Notes: generated by a model from the sequence alone, not told the origin. A DNA stretch of 64,000 nucleotides from Persicaria tinctoria (GCA_037127255.1 JBANSL010000008.1:5790896-5854895); one strand, 5' to 3'. Numbered from the stretch's first letter, positions 1 to 9,988 are shown. Numbers and translations are program-made.

Positions 1-890
1 GTTGTTTCTGGTTTGTATTCTATTATGTGTTTTGGCTATTGCTTATTTAGTTCTTTGTCTAAATTTTTAACATGGCAGGTTCCTTTGCAAATTAACGAGG
101 ACAATGTTGGGTTTTCCTATCACATTTCTTATTCATCTTTCAAGATTTTCGGTATCTGGTTATTAGCAACTTCTTTCTTGTGGATGGAACCTTCCTAGTT
201 GTGACCTTTTAGTGTTTGTCGAAGATAATATCAGCTGGCAGTGGATATTCAGAATTAACATTACTAGTGTAGTTTTCTTAGCACTCGTCTTCCTACTTTG
301 TTCGCCCAAGCATCAAATTGAAGTTCTGCCTCCATCACAAAACATGATAAAGGTAGGTTATACAAGTAGATAAAGTGGGTGAACAAAACAACATTTCACT
401 TTATGTAATACAACTAAGCAACATTTTTCCCTTTTCATGACAAAAAACCAGGGCTCTTGAGAACACCAACACGAACATGAAACCAAGCTCGTTAGCCTGC
501 ACAACGGATGGAAATAGGGATGAAAGATCAACCAATGGGAAGAGGTGGGTGTACAGAGATCTGCAAGCTAAGAACTCTTGACTCTGTTTTTTTTTGCTAG
601 AAAAAGATTGCTTGGGTTGAGAATCTTACATTTGTCACATGTGCAATATCTCATGAATTATTAGTCCTAATATCTGCAGTTATGAATTAGGATTACGAGC
701 ATCGGTTCAATTGGAAAACTGAATCTGGTGTCAAAGGCTATCATGGTGGTCTTGTATCAACTTCTATAATTGTTGGTAAGCAGTATCTTTCGAAAGCAGC
801 ATTATATTATGTCCTTAACTGTGTCAAGTGCTATGTAAATGCTTTTGAAAGACTAATCCGCGTATTGACATAGCCAGTCCCATGATCATG
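1..890 (+). other. Downstream exon-like region of the NLR pseudogene (U1, first part)
   Basis: This stretch lies just downstream of the truncated LRR pseudogene of the preceding, mostly unseen unit. An acceptor-like AG at 77-78 is followed by an open stretch that closely parallels the sequence after frame B (AG at 18841-18842). This suggests both derive from the same 3' exon. At 151-196 the frame reads GIWLLATSFLW, and at 742-775 it reads GGLVSTSIIVG, directly followed by a donor-like GGTAAG. These short hydrophobic exon-like blocks recur three more times downstream. No complete gene is recognisable. Confidence 0.4.
886..890. repeat. Target-site duplication, left (TCATG)
   Basis: The five bases TCATG flank the retrotransposon here and again at 2401-2405. 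The uninterrupted sequence in U2, U3 and U4 has TCATG once, which proves this is an insertion. Confidence 0.95.
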
Positions 891-1268
891 TGATAGATTC
901 CACTGAGTACGAAGGACTCGTACACAGGACACCACTCAAGCAATTGATTTGCAAGAGGAAAACCACTCTAGGCAACTACCAAGAGGACAATTTGTGCAGG
1001 AGAAATATCCCACTTTTGTGACTCAATTGATTAATAAACTTCCATGTCCTTACAAATAAACTTAACTAAGACTTAAATAGCCTACTGCAGAAACTACCCA
1101 TAACTACCCACTAAACCCACTAACTTCTAATGCACTACAAATGAAGGAAACTAACTTTGACTCTTCCCCTTCAAATAACTACCCTAAAAATAGAAGAATA
1201 AACACTAGAATTAAATACTGAAATAATATAAATTAAGCTAAGCTAATTGGATTCCTGGGATCGTATCA
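891..1268 (-). repeat. 3' LTR of the retrotransposon
   Basis: A 378-bp direct repeat identical by eye to the right-hand copy. On the plus strand it begins TGATAGATTCC and ends GATCGTATCA, so on the element's own strand it has canonical TG...CA ends. Confidence 0.93.
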
Positions 1269-1331
1269 TTGCATGCCCCTCAAAAATCGCCTTGTCCACA
1301 AGGCGAAATTTTAGGCACCCCTATTGGCCTT

Positions 1332-1988
1332 CTATGTAACCGCACCCATGTAGCTTCCCCATGGTTCCTCTATGCCTTGACTAGCTCGTGACATTTCTGG
1401 CCCTTCTTCGAAAAAGAGGATGGTGATGGAGGACTTTTGATTTTGTGGGATATCACGGTTGAGGCCCTTGAGGAGGAGACTGGTGATAAGTGGTAGGATA
1501 TGAGAGGGCTGAAATGTGGGGTTATTAAGAGCTCTGGGACATTCTTCTTCATCAGATTTTGCCTCAATCTCCCCCTCTTTTGTCACCTGAGCAACCTTCA
1601 CATCCTCCTCTGCTGCCACTGCAGCCTCCATTTCCTCTGCTGCCATTAGACCAGCCTCCATTTCCTCTTCTGCATCAGCTTTCAGAGGCTCCTCCTTTGC
1701 TGTCACTGTAGCAACCTTCATCTCCTCTTCTGCTGCAGCTTTCTTTTTCTCTAAGACCACTGCAGCCGCTTTCATTGGCTCCATTGTTTCAGGGATGTTG
1801 TTGATGGGCTGTTGAGGGCCATAGTACACCTGCAGCCTTGAAACTTCAGCACTCAAAAGAGGCAGAATTTTCTTCAATTGAGAGATAACCGAAGCTAGTT
1901 CGTCAGTATAGGTGTAGTAGGTTGATGGATATGGTGGAAAGTTGTGGTGGTGGTTGTGGTGGAACGAAGGATAACGGGCTGACACCAT
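1332..1988 (-). CDS. Ala/Glu-rich internal ORF of the LTR element
   Basis: An open frame that fills most of the element's internal region. The frame extends upstream through the primer-binding site into the LTR (to 2075), but the first methionine in the internal region is at 1988. The product starts with a His- and Tyr-rich stretch and is then dominated by runs of Ala, Glu, Lys and Met, as in a charged helical or coiled-coil segment. I see no zinc knuckle, protease or polymerase motif. It may be a degenerate gag-like or captured host sequence, or simply a chance open frame in a non-autonomous element. Function unknown. Confidence 0.35.
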   Translation of the reverse strand: MVSARYPSFHHNHHHNFPPYPSTYYTYTDELASVISQLKKILPLLSAEVSRLQVYYGPQQPINNIPETMEPMKAAAVVLEKKKAAAEEEMKVATVTAKEEPLKADAEEEMEAGLMAAEEMEAAVAAEEDVKVAQVTKEGEIEAKSDEEECPRALNNPTFQPSHILPLITSLLLKGLNRDIPQNQKSSITILFFEEGPEMSRASQGIEEPWGSYMGAVT

Positions 1989-2007
1989 CACCACGTCGGA
2001 TCGACGA

Positions 2008-2020
2008 GGCTCTGATACCA
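2008..2020 (-). other. Primer-binding site (initiator Met tRNA type)
   Basis: On the minus strand this reads TGGTATCAGAGCC, the standard plant LTR-retrotransposon primer site complementary to the 3' end of initiator methionine tRNA. It lies two bases from the 5' LTR and fixes the element's orientation as minus. Confidence 0.93.
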
Positions 2021-2022
2021 AT

Positions 2023-2400
2023 TGATAGATTCCACTGAGTACGAAGGACTCGTACACAGGACACCACTCAAGCAATTGATTTGCAAGAGGAAAACCACTC
2101 TAGGCAACTACCAAGAGGACAATTTGTGCAGGAGAAATATCCCACTTTTGTGACTCAATTGATTAATAAACTTCCATGTCCTTACAAATAAACTTAACTA
2201 AGACTTAAATAGCCTACTGCAGAAACTACCCATAACTACCCACTAAACCCACTAACTTCTAATGCACTACAAATGAAGGAAACTAACTTTGACTCTTCCC
2301 CTTCAAATAACTACCCTAAAAATAGAAGAATAAACACTAGAATTAAATACTGAAATAATATAAATTAAGCTAAGCTAATTGGATTCCTGGGATCGTATCA
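2023..2400 (-). repeat. 5' LTR of the retrotransposon
   Basis: The second 378-bp long terminal repeat, adjacent to the primer site. No mismatch to the other LTR was found by eye, consistent with a very recent insertion. Confidence 0.93.
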
Positions 2401-4490
2401 TCATGATACATTGATCTGAATCAAAGCACAAAAAAATGTTTTTTTCTTTTCTTTTGAAAGACTGATCAAAATGTAAGACTGATTAAAATGTAGTCTAGAG
2501 ATTAGATTCCAGAAAGTGGGAGTAAGACGTAGAAAGATAATGAGATCTGAGGGAATAAGTGTGTGGGACAATACCTGAAAAAGAGTCTCTCAAACTCAAC
2601 TGGTGATCTAACTCTTTTAAGTGTGGCAATTGCAAAGTAAACTCAACTGGTGATCTAACTCTGAATTCCCAAAGGGGGGAATCTCGGTTTTTTGTTTTTC
2701 TTTTTCCAGAGAACAACTTAAAATAAACCGAGATTTCTGCTCACTTGTGTTCCACTCTACATGGGAATGACTTCTTTCCTCTGTTTGATGCATTTAAATG
2801 TTTTTGTATATGTAGTTATACGTAGTATATATTTATCCACTTAGAGGTGTTAATGTGTTATATATTTATCTTTCACCTACTGTATCTATGATTTTCTCGA
2901 GCTATTTTTCTTATCACTAAAAACAGAACGGTGCAACTGAATACTTTGAAACGATTGTTGCAAGTCATAGCAGATCCTAGATGAAGATGGTAGCAGCAAA
3001 AATTCAGAGATTTAAATACTCGTTGTCTGGACAAATTACTTTGTGTACCTACCGGAGACTAGCTATTCAGGTAATGTAAACTTGCAAATTATAATTTCAA
3101 GTACTCTTGCTGGGGCCGCAATCTGATACTTTCGAAATAATGCTAAACCAAAGCTTACATATGTCATTGTTTTTCATCATAGCTTGTTTAGTTATTTCAT
3201 GTTTGTAATTCTTTTATGTTATTAGCCAAAAAATGTACAATAGTTGTCTCTATGAAATTTAAGATAGTCACTTCAAAGTTCTCTAAGATATTTCAGCATA
3301 TATATTTTCTCATTCGCTTATTCAAGAACTTGTGAAATGTGATCTCTCATTTTCATTCAAGCTTTTCGGTATTTGGTTGTTTGGCTTAATAGCCAGATTA
3401 TGTCCTAATGCTCACATTATGAGCAAATTAAAACAGGTCAGTAGTTGGTCTGCTAGCAGCTTCTATCATCGCAGTCATCGTAGGTAAGGAGAATCTTTAC
3501 ATTTCTTACTTCTCAAAGACAAGATTACAGCCTAATATACTCACAAATTCACAATAATGATTACTAGGATTATGCGCAATAGGTGAGAGGTTGGGAATTG
3601 GGATGGTTCAGTATGCTAGCAGCTTCTTTCATCTTAGGTAAGTATGTATAATACTTCGAAAGAGCTTTTTAGATTTGCTCATTCTTAAATGAACAGTGAA
3701 GAGAACTTAATTTGGGAAACTGTCATCTTAATTTTCCATTATATTAAAGCTGCTTACAAATTTACAATATGGATAAAAGACTTTTTATGCTTAGGAGATG
3801 TAAACCGGTGGAAAAGTATAGAGCTTTAGCATTTAGGTTATATGCACGAATCATTATTATTGTCATACCAACTCCGGTACTTTTCGTGTATTCCACTTCT
3901 GAAGATAAAGTTGTTGATCGAGCACGTAGAAATTGGACAGACGCTTCCTGTGATTGTCTCCCATCTTATGATAAAAAAGACACTGTAGACTGTAGAGGAA
4001 TGGATACTAGTACTACTAGCTCCTCAGGTAATGTAAACTTGCAAACTATAATTTCAAGCATAGCTAAGGAGCAGTAGGATTCGATCATTTCTAATTTTCT
4101 GTTAAATTACTCTTGTTACAAAGACATTTGACGGATTGATATAGTCATGATCGACATATTGATGTGAATCAAAGCGCTACAAATTGATTTCTCTACATTT
4201 TTTTTGTTAGCCCAAGGGATTCAAGAAAGTGGGAGTACTTGAAAAAGAGTCTCATACTCAACTATTTATCTAAAACTCAGCACTGGAAAGCAATCAACAA
4301 TTGCCAACTCAAACTAGACTGTCACAGAATTGCCAATGGTAAGCTTTCCTCTATCATCAATTATAGTTGATTTTGTTCAATAGACAAGATTAAGTGTTAT
4401 TATTTACTGTAATGATGTATGGAGGGAGGTCTGCTGGCAGCTTCAATTGTCTTAGACTCTTAGTCTTAGGTAAGCAAAAGTGCCTTTTTT
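2401..4490 (+). other. Downstream exon-like block array (U1, second part)
   Basis: The region is internally repetitive. The phrase AGGTAATGTAAACTTGCAAA occurs near 3068 and near 4027. The stretch AGAAAGTGGGAGTA occurs near 2512 and 4224, each followed by a GAAAAAGAGTCTC-like block. Hydrophobic exon-like blocks occur at 3437-3483 (GLLAASIIAVIVG, between AG and GGTAAG), 3583-3637 (SMLAASFIL, followed by GGTAAGT) and about 4412-4469 (GGLLAASIVL, followed by GGTAAGC). I read this as several rounds of degenerate exon-block duplication downstream of the NLR gene. Apart from the 102-residue frame listed separately, no intact gene is visible. Confidence 0.4.
3769..4077 (+). CDS. Hypothetical 102-aa membrane-type protein (U1)
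   Basis: An ATG-started frame with an N-terminal basic stretch, one hydrophobic segment at about residues 24-43 (rich in Ile, Val, Leu) and a polar tail with Cys and Ser/Thr runs. One predicted membrane span is plausible. The frame crosses a donor-like CAGGTAATG near residue 85, so the C-terminal end may be intronic and the real exon shorter. It is identical in all four units, but that is uninformative because the units are nearly identical throughout. I do not recognise a family. Confidence 0.3.
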   Translation: MDKRLFMLRRCKPVEKYRALAFRLYARIIIIVIPTPVLFVYSTSEDKVVDRARRNWTDASCDCLPSYDKKDTVDCRGMDTSTTSSSGNVNLQTIISSIAKEQ

Positions 4491-4505
4491 CGAATCATAA
4501 TTCAT
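4491..4505. repeat. Retroposon target-site duplication, left
   Basis: CGAATCATAATTCAT occurs here and at 5664-5678, and both copies are preceded by TT, giving a 15-17 bp duplication. This length fits target-primed reverse transcription by a LINE machinery. Confidence 0.85.
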
Positions 4506-5663
4506 TTTTTTTTATTTTTTTATTTTATTTTTATTAGGAAATAATTCGAGAGTCAAGCATACCTGACAACTCGAGAGGCCGACGAAGTCGGCAGACGGTG
4601 AAACCGTCACTACATATAAAAAGGTGCAATGACTACAAAGTGGGAGGCGTAACTCCGGACGACCAAGCGAGCCAAGCCCGTACAAGCTGGAGACAACGTA
4701 GACTAAAAACCGGTGCCAAGCATCCCCAAGCGGCGACACCGTTGGCCAGCGGTATATCAGGAGCCAGTCCTGCGGACAGTGAAGACGATCCTCCAAGGAA
4801 TAGCCTAACGCGGAGACACCTCGATACACACCGCCACGACCCTAGCCAATCCCGACGCCAGGTTGCCAAAGCTCCAGCACGGAAGAGGAACGCCAAGCAA
4901 CAGGGATCACACCAAGAACCAACTTGAAGACACGCACCTTGAATCCCTTTCATAAGAAAGAGAATTTATTCAAGCCCTATCGGGAATTTTCAAACCCTTG
5001 CGGGATTTAGGCCCTTTCGGGATTTTCAGGTCTTGCAACCCCAATTGAATTTTTCCTTTTTTTTTTTTTTTTAATCCTTCGTTTTTGCCCCAAAAGGGGG
5101 CAAAAACCCCAATCCATAAACGTACAGTGGATTTTACATCCATCCAGGCAGCAACCACCGGCAACAGAAGCCGACCACGAACCGGGAACAAGCACCGACG
5201 GTCGACCCAGCAGGCCATCACGGGCGGAGAGCAACGAGGACGGAGGGAGGGAGGTTCAACCGCGCAGGCAAGCGAAGGCCATGGAATGGAAGCACCGGAG
5301 ACCCCAATTGATGGTCGACACAGCGAGATCGAGAGGTTGGAGACCAAAACCGGCCTAAAACCAAGTCAATCGGAGCACGAGGAGGAAGCTATGGAGAAAT
5401 TGGGTTCAAAATTAGGGTTTGGGATGGGAAGAGCCCCGCGGCGGAGGAGCGGCCAACGAGCACCCAGGAACGACGAGGGTTGTATGGTTGAAGACAGTTG
5501 GAGAGGGTGAGTGTTAGGTTGACGATGGTTGACATGAAATCGGGCCGAGGTGGTGGTGGGTATGCGAGATGGAGGTGGTTTTCCGGATTGGGGTTTCGTG
5601 TGTTTTGCCTCTCTCTCTTTTATTCATGCTTATTGCTTGACATTTTATCAAATCTTGATTGTT
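4506..5663 (-). mobile_element. LINE-type non-autonomous retroposon (U1)
   Basis: About 1.16 kb of locally GC-rich DNA bounded by a 15-17 bp direct duplication. The left edge is a T-rich tract that reads as an A-rich tail on the minus strand, preceded by AATAAAAAT, so the element is minus-stranded with its 3' end at left. Just inside the 3' end are two adjacent stem-loops (arms GACGG/CCGTC and GCCGAC/GTCGGC, about 4578-4610). The 5' part contains CCCTAA-type pyrimidine-rich leader sequence, as is common in plant L1 5' ends. An internal A-run lies at about 5058-5073. No reverse transcriptase frame is present, so it is either 5'-truncated or a non-autonomous passenger. The several overlapping short frames on both strands look fortuitous. 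Confidence 0.7.
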
Positions 5664-5678
5664 CGAATCATAATTCAT
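5664..5678. repeat. Retroposon target-site duplication, right
   Basis: The second copy of CGAATCATAATTCAT, immediately outside the 5' end of the minus-strand retroposon. Confidence 0.85.
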
Positions 5679-6579
5679 AAAAGAGAGAAAACAACATTAA
5701 AAAAAATTAAATTGTCACAAAATTTATGGGCACCGCCTTCCTTCTTGCGCGATGCATTCTTCACCACCTACAACATATTTTTGATAAGCGCCACCATTGA
5801 GTTCTTGGTAATGAATCTCAGAAATTTTTACCCCTCAAATCAGTTAAACGGGATCTAAATGATTGCTAACTTCTGAATATTTAAACAGGATTTGTTAGTA
5901 CTTACTTACCGTACAAGCACATGAGCCTTTTCTACAACCACCAAAATGCCGAATACTACCAAATGTCTTGAACTGAATGGTGCCATGGTGGCGACGTAGG
6001 CTCATTAAGACATGCCGTTTTGTAGGTGGAGTTGATTTTTTTTAGTTAAAAGTTGGACACATTTGCTTTCTTTGATTGTGGGTGAAAGATGATGTGAAGA
6101 GCCTCTTTGGTGAGGTGTCACTTTAGTGAGATGCGAAGGTGTCAAGTCGAGATGCGATTCCTCAGAAAAGTTTATCCTTTTAAATAATAGAGGAATCTTG
6201 TCATCAATCGTGCTTCAATTACAAGAAGCCCATTAAATATTCTAACAATTTTTTTCACAATTCCTTTCAAGGCCCTAGCTCACATCACATATACATACTT
6301 CAAGACACACACAATACAGATTGATCAAGACATACCTAAAATTCAACATTCTGTTTTCAACTTTATGATAGATCGATGATCCCTTTGAAAGTCCAATTTA
6401 ATAGTAATCACTGGTGCATTTTAAAATTTTGCAACAAGTGAATACAACTTGCATACAACTTTACAATAACTAATCCAGGTAAAGCATTGAAGATTTATAA
6501 CTTTCTCAAAACAAAACAAAAAACATTTGCCATAATCACATTATCAAAATAGGGACTGCCTTTTGCATCGCATTGAAAA
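5679..6579. other. Intergenic DNA, nothing recognised (U1)
   Basis: AT-rich sequence with no convincing gene, terminal repeat or RNA. The only open frames are short and not supported by composition. The equivalent stretches are 25400-26300 in U2 and 45014-45914 in U3. Confidence 0.6.
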
Positions 6580-6595
6580 TAAAAACTCTAACATA

Positions 6596-6800
6596 TTTTT
6601 TTTGATAACGAGGAACCCACCCTTTGATGGCAAACTTCAGGCACGTGACCCAGCAAACCGGCGCAATCCATTGGTAAGGAGCAAGACAAACCTTGGATTT
6701 TCACCCAAGGAAAGGGGCGAAGGACCCGGAGGTAGGGATCGAACCCGAGACCTCCTGACTTCCCCCTTATTCCCTAACTGTGAGCCATCCCGATTGGGGG
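6596..6800 (-). mobile_element. tRNA-derived SINE, minus strand (U1)
   Basis: On the minus strand the 5' part has an A-box-like TGGCTCACAGTTAGGG and a B box GGGTTCGATCC (plus-strand complement at about 6737-6747), the internal promoter layout of RNA polymerase III genes. The minus-strand 3' end is an A-run (plus-strand T-run at 6596-6603). Near-identical flanks, TAAAAACTCTAACA at 6580-6593 and TAAAAACTCTTAACA at 6801-6815, form a roughly 14-bp target duplication. It is not a functional tRNA gene, because no acceptor stem pairs with the 5' end. Confidence 0.75.
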
Positions 6801-6848
6801 TAAAAACTCTTAACACATTGCACAATACATAAAAAAGAGCTTTTTTTT

Positions 6849-8686
6849 ATCGGATATTTCGCCTGGTAAGTGGTAACCCTAAGCTTTTAATTTTTTTTTG
6901 CAGCGTGCCCTTTACTTTAAGTTTCGGGTAAAAATGTTAATTTTAAAATTATATGAGTGAAAAATGAAAATGAAAACAAAATTAAGTAAGATGGAGATCA
7001 TAAGGGCTTTAGACAAGATGGAGAAAAACTATTGTCAAGACTATTTTCACAAAATTGCACACAAAGTCCTTCCCATCCAAAATCAACGCCACCAAGAACA
7101 TCTTGTTCATTATAATTTATTTTTGATGAGCTTTTGAAGAAGAAATTGTGTGTTTTAGGGTTTGAAATTAGTCTTAAAATTGATAAAATTGGTTGTTGTT
7201 TGTGTCTTTTGTTTGATTGTTATTGATTTGAGTGTTATTTGAGTTGAAGTATGAATACAAATTGGGACGAAAATGAAAGAAATTGATCGTTTCCTATGCG
7301 ATTTGGTGCGATTTTTGATGTCGTTCCTGTCAGACATAAATCTCGTGAATTCCTTGTTGTCTGCGTCGAGCTCGGTTGCGGTCACCGAGGTGATGATGAA
7401 GCCTCATTTGCTGTCACCGAGTTTATGATGGAGGCTCGGTTGCTGTCACCGAGGAAATTTATGAAGCTCGGCTTAAGTCAATGATGCTATTTCATAACCT
7501 CGTCAATATCCACCGAGCTCCCTCATTAACCTCACTCAATGGAGTCGAGGTTATTTATTTAGCTCGGATCTCAACGCTTTGACAAATTTTTTAAACGACA
7601 ACCAAGAAAAAATAGTTGAAAGTCTTTTGATACTCATCTGAAGCAATTGATATATGAAAATAAGTATCGATCAATTAATTCTTCGATAAATTTACTAAAA
7701 GTCTGTTCAACTGGTGGAGTATTTGGATGAACGCACAAGGTTTTTTCAATTTGCTCCAATTTGCTCTCAGATAGAGTTTTAGGCTTGTTTGCAATTGTTT
7801 GGAAAAAATAAAAAGAACATGTGTAATTTAGTTGAGCTTATCTTGTCAATAGTCATTCGGACATCTTGTCTCTAGCCTCACTCGATGGAGATAGTCGAGA
7901 GGACGGAGAAACAATGGAGATGGAGGATTGAAACATTTGCAGGTGGAAGAGCACCGGACACCATCGACACCAACCCCACCCTAAGCCCACCATCGGAACT
8001 CCACTTGAGCGCGCTACGACTGGGGTTGCTCATACTGTAGATCTTCACCAAGCTCAAATCGCTCATGCGCTCCTCCTTGCAATCAACAAAGAATGACAGT
8101 TAAAAAACCTCAAATCCCAACCCACCTCAAACTCGATCAAATTAGACACCAAATCAAGATGGGGTTTTCAAAGAATTGCAGTCCAAAAGCTCAACACTGT
8201 GGTTTTCCATGGCCAATTCAACCACAACGACTCAAATTTTGAATCTAATTTTTTAGGCCAACATAGATCGAAGAACCTTAATCTTTAAATCAAAATAAAA
8301 TAAAAATTGAGGATAGTCATACCTTCAGCCATGCTTTAACAATCAAAAAACAAATTCAACAAAAATTCCCATCACCCCAAATCGAGCAAATCAACAACAA
8401 CAGTTAACAAAATTTCCCCTCGTTTTGGCCAGAAGAGAAGGAAGAAGATGAGCCATGTAGTACGGTAGTTTACTCCATTCTTGTTTATTTTATTATTTGG
8501 CCAAAGTTTTGGAAATTTTATATTTTTTCACCCAAAGAATTTGGAAATTAACAATTTTAACCGGAACAAAAAGGAAAGGGCACGCTGTAAAAAAATATAT
8601 TAAAAACTCAGGTTACCTGGCGAAATTATAGAAAGTTCTGTTTACCACGCGAATTAAAAAGTCCTGTTAACAGGCGAAATATCGAT
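6849..8686. mobile_element. Mutator-like non-autonomous element with long terminal inverted repeats (U1)
   Basis: The left end begins ATCGGATATTTCGCCTG. The reverse complement of the right end begins ATCGATATTTCGCCTG. Similarity continues inward for about 100 bp, through CAGCGTGCCCTTT at about 6901-6913 and its complement at about 8575-8590. The flanks are T-runs, which could hide a 9-bp target duplication. The interior has no transposase but holds a short GC-richer segment (about 7870-8100) and three copies of TTGCTGTCACCGAG-like sequence (7370-7460). Minus-strand ATGGCTGAAG followed by GTATGA (about 8330), with an acceptor-like GCAAG near 8080, hints at a captured host exon pair, as in Pack-MULEs. 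That last point is inference. Confidence 0.6.
7370..7460. repeat. Degenerate CTCGG/CACCGAG repeats inside the Mutator-like element
   Basis: Three spaced copies of a TTGCNGTCACCGAG motif alternate with GCTCGG, so GAGCTCGG and CACCGAG can pair. This may be a small sub-terminal repeat cluster for transposase binding, or a remnant tandem duplication. Confidence 0.4.
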
Positions 8687-9639
8687 TTTTTTCTATTGAT
8701 GGTAAATTTCATAAATAGAGAACATAATTAAATACATGTAACTTTCTTCACGTGTTCTTTGCTAGCTCCTATTCTTTAATCCTTTGTCTGTCGCACAACT
8801 TTGTTTCAATATCAACTTAATCCTTTTCTTTGTTTTGTTGTCTATTTCCATGACGTCCATCTTTAAGAGAAAAACAAAGAGCAAGTGGATCATCGATCCT
8901 TTGTTACAAGACAAGAATATAACAACAAAAGAAAAAAAAAAGGTCTTGTTCATGAAGATGATTCCTCTCTTGATTCTCTTCTTTTTTTAGGTAAGAAGGT
9001 ATTTAGTGTAAGAGTGAACAAACAAGCAAAGGTTATTCTGCTTCTAGTTTATAAAATTACTAGTTCAATATCTGCACCTTTTTTCTAGCTCGACTTTTAT
9101 AGAGTAGCAAATAATTTTCCAATGAAAGGATCAACTTCAAACTATAAAAAGCATTATGAAAAATTATACAAAACTACCTATAAACGGTCGAATTTTAAAA
9201 CTGAGAAGCTAGCAAACCAACCTTTGCTAGCAAATTTTATGCCCCCTTAAGCTTGCTTCAAAATCTATTAAAGGATCTTTTGGCAACTTCTATAATTTTT
9301 TATTTAATAGATGGTTTTATTTATTTTTTATTAGTAATAGATGGTTTTATGAAAATTAGGTTATAAATTATGGGATTTTTTAATATATAATGTTTCTGGA
9401 AAAAATAACCCATAGTAATTACAACTATAAGTTATAGATCCAAAAGTATCTTTAATATTAAAAATAATAAATTAGTAGCGAATGTGAAACTATTATTAAA
9501 TTATATATGCAACATCTAGGGGAAACATTATTTATGTATATAGAAAAATATACAAGATCAACAAACAATAAGGAACGGAATTTCAGCTTGATGAGTGTTT
9601 GTGTTTTAGTTTCCATATATTATTTTGGTTCATAGATAG
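8687..9639. other. Intergenic DNA with no gene recognised (U1)
   Basis: AT-rich. Two overlapping short plus-strand frames (8784-8990 and 8885-9088) end at or cross a donor-like TTTTTTAGGTAAG at about 8984-8996, and U3 changes an A-run inside them, so they are not credible conserved genes. A perfect 9-bp inverted repeat GCTAGCAAA / TTTGCTAGC with a 6-base spacer lies at 9208-9231. The equivalents are 28408-29360 and 48022-48973. Confidence 0.5.
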
Positions 9640-9745
9640 GAAGGGAGTAAGGCCTATTACAATGTGGAGAAAGGGGAGATTGAACTCGTTACCTATTTGT
9701 TAGTATGTACTCCGTATTATCATTACCAATTAAGTTAATAAAGCT
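9640..9745 (-). mobile_element. Possible SINE relic, minus strand (U1)
   Basis: The minus strand reads TTAACTTAATTGGTAATGA followed about 40 bases later by GGTAACGAGTTCAATCTCC, which resemble degenerate A and B boxes of a tRNA-derived SINE. I could not find clear tail or target duplications, so this is weak. The equivalents are 29361-29466 and 48974-49079. Confidence 0.35.
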
Positions 9746-9956
9746 TGATAATTTCCATATTTCTTTCTAGCTCTCTAACCAAGAACAAATTGAGGAACAT
9801 CTTTAGGCAAACTAAGCAACTTACACAAAGGAATAAAGGGAAAGGTATATCACTGGTATGAATCTATCAAGTGACCCGTAAGAAGAGGCGAGTTTGATAA
9901 GAAACTCTCCATTCTTAACCAACAATTGAGTTTAAGAATCTATGTATCTCCCGACG

Positions 9957-9961
<5 letters not shown>

Positions 9962-9988
<27 letters not shown>
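9962..9988. repeat. (AT)n microsatellite (U1)
   Basis: 27 bases of alternating A and T. U2 has 27 (29683-29709) and U3 has 29 (49296-49324), so this locus has gained one repeat since the units separated. Confidence 0.95.

Larger units (their letters stand above)
891..2400 (-). mobile_element. Small non-autonomous LTR retrotransposon, present only in U1
   Basis: A 1,510-bp element with two 378-bp long terminal repeats that look identical (891-1268 and 2023-2400). On the minus strand each runs from TG to CA. A 13-base match to the initiator-methionine tRNA primer site (TGGTATCAGAGCC, minus strand) at 2008-2020 lies two bases inside the right-hand, 5' LTR. A purine-rich GAGGGG stretch at about 1272-1281 on the minus strand is the likely polypurine tract. 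The internal region is only about 754 bp and encodes no protease, integrase or reverse transcriptase, so mobilisation must depend on another element. Its absence from the same site in three other units and its identical LTRs point to a recent insertion, after the array formed. Confidence 0.93.

Noticed and set aside
4598..5510. Overlapping Arg/Ala/Pro-rich frames on both strands
   Set aside because: They lie inside the GC-rich retroposon, overlap in several frames and start or stop without regard to its ends.
6720..6800. A tRNA gene suggested by GGGTTCGATCC on the minus strand
   Set aside because: No acceptor-stem pairing or complete cloverleaf. The A-tail and flanking duplication show a SINE.
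8784..9088. Two overlapping short plus-strand frames as genes
   Set aside because: They share the same A-run-containing DNA in different frames, and U3 disrupts them by a one-base change in that run.
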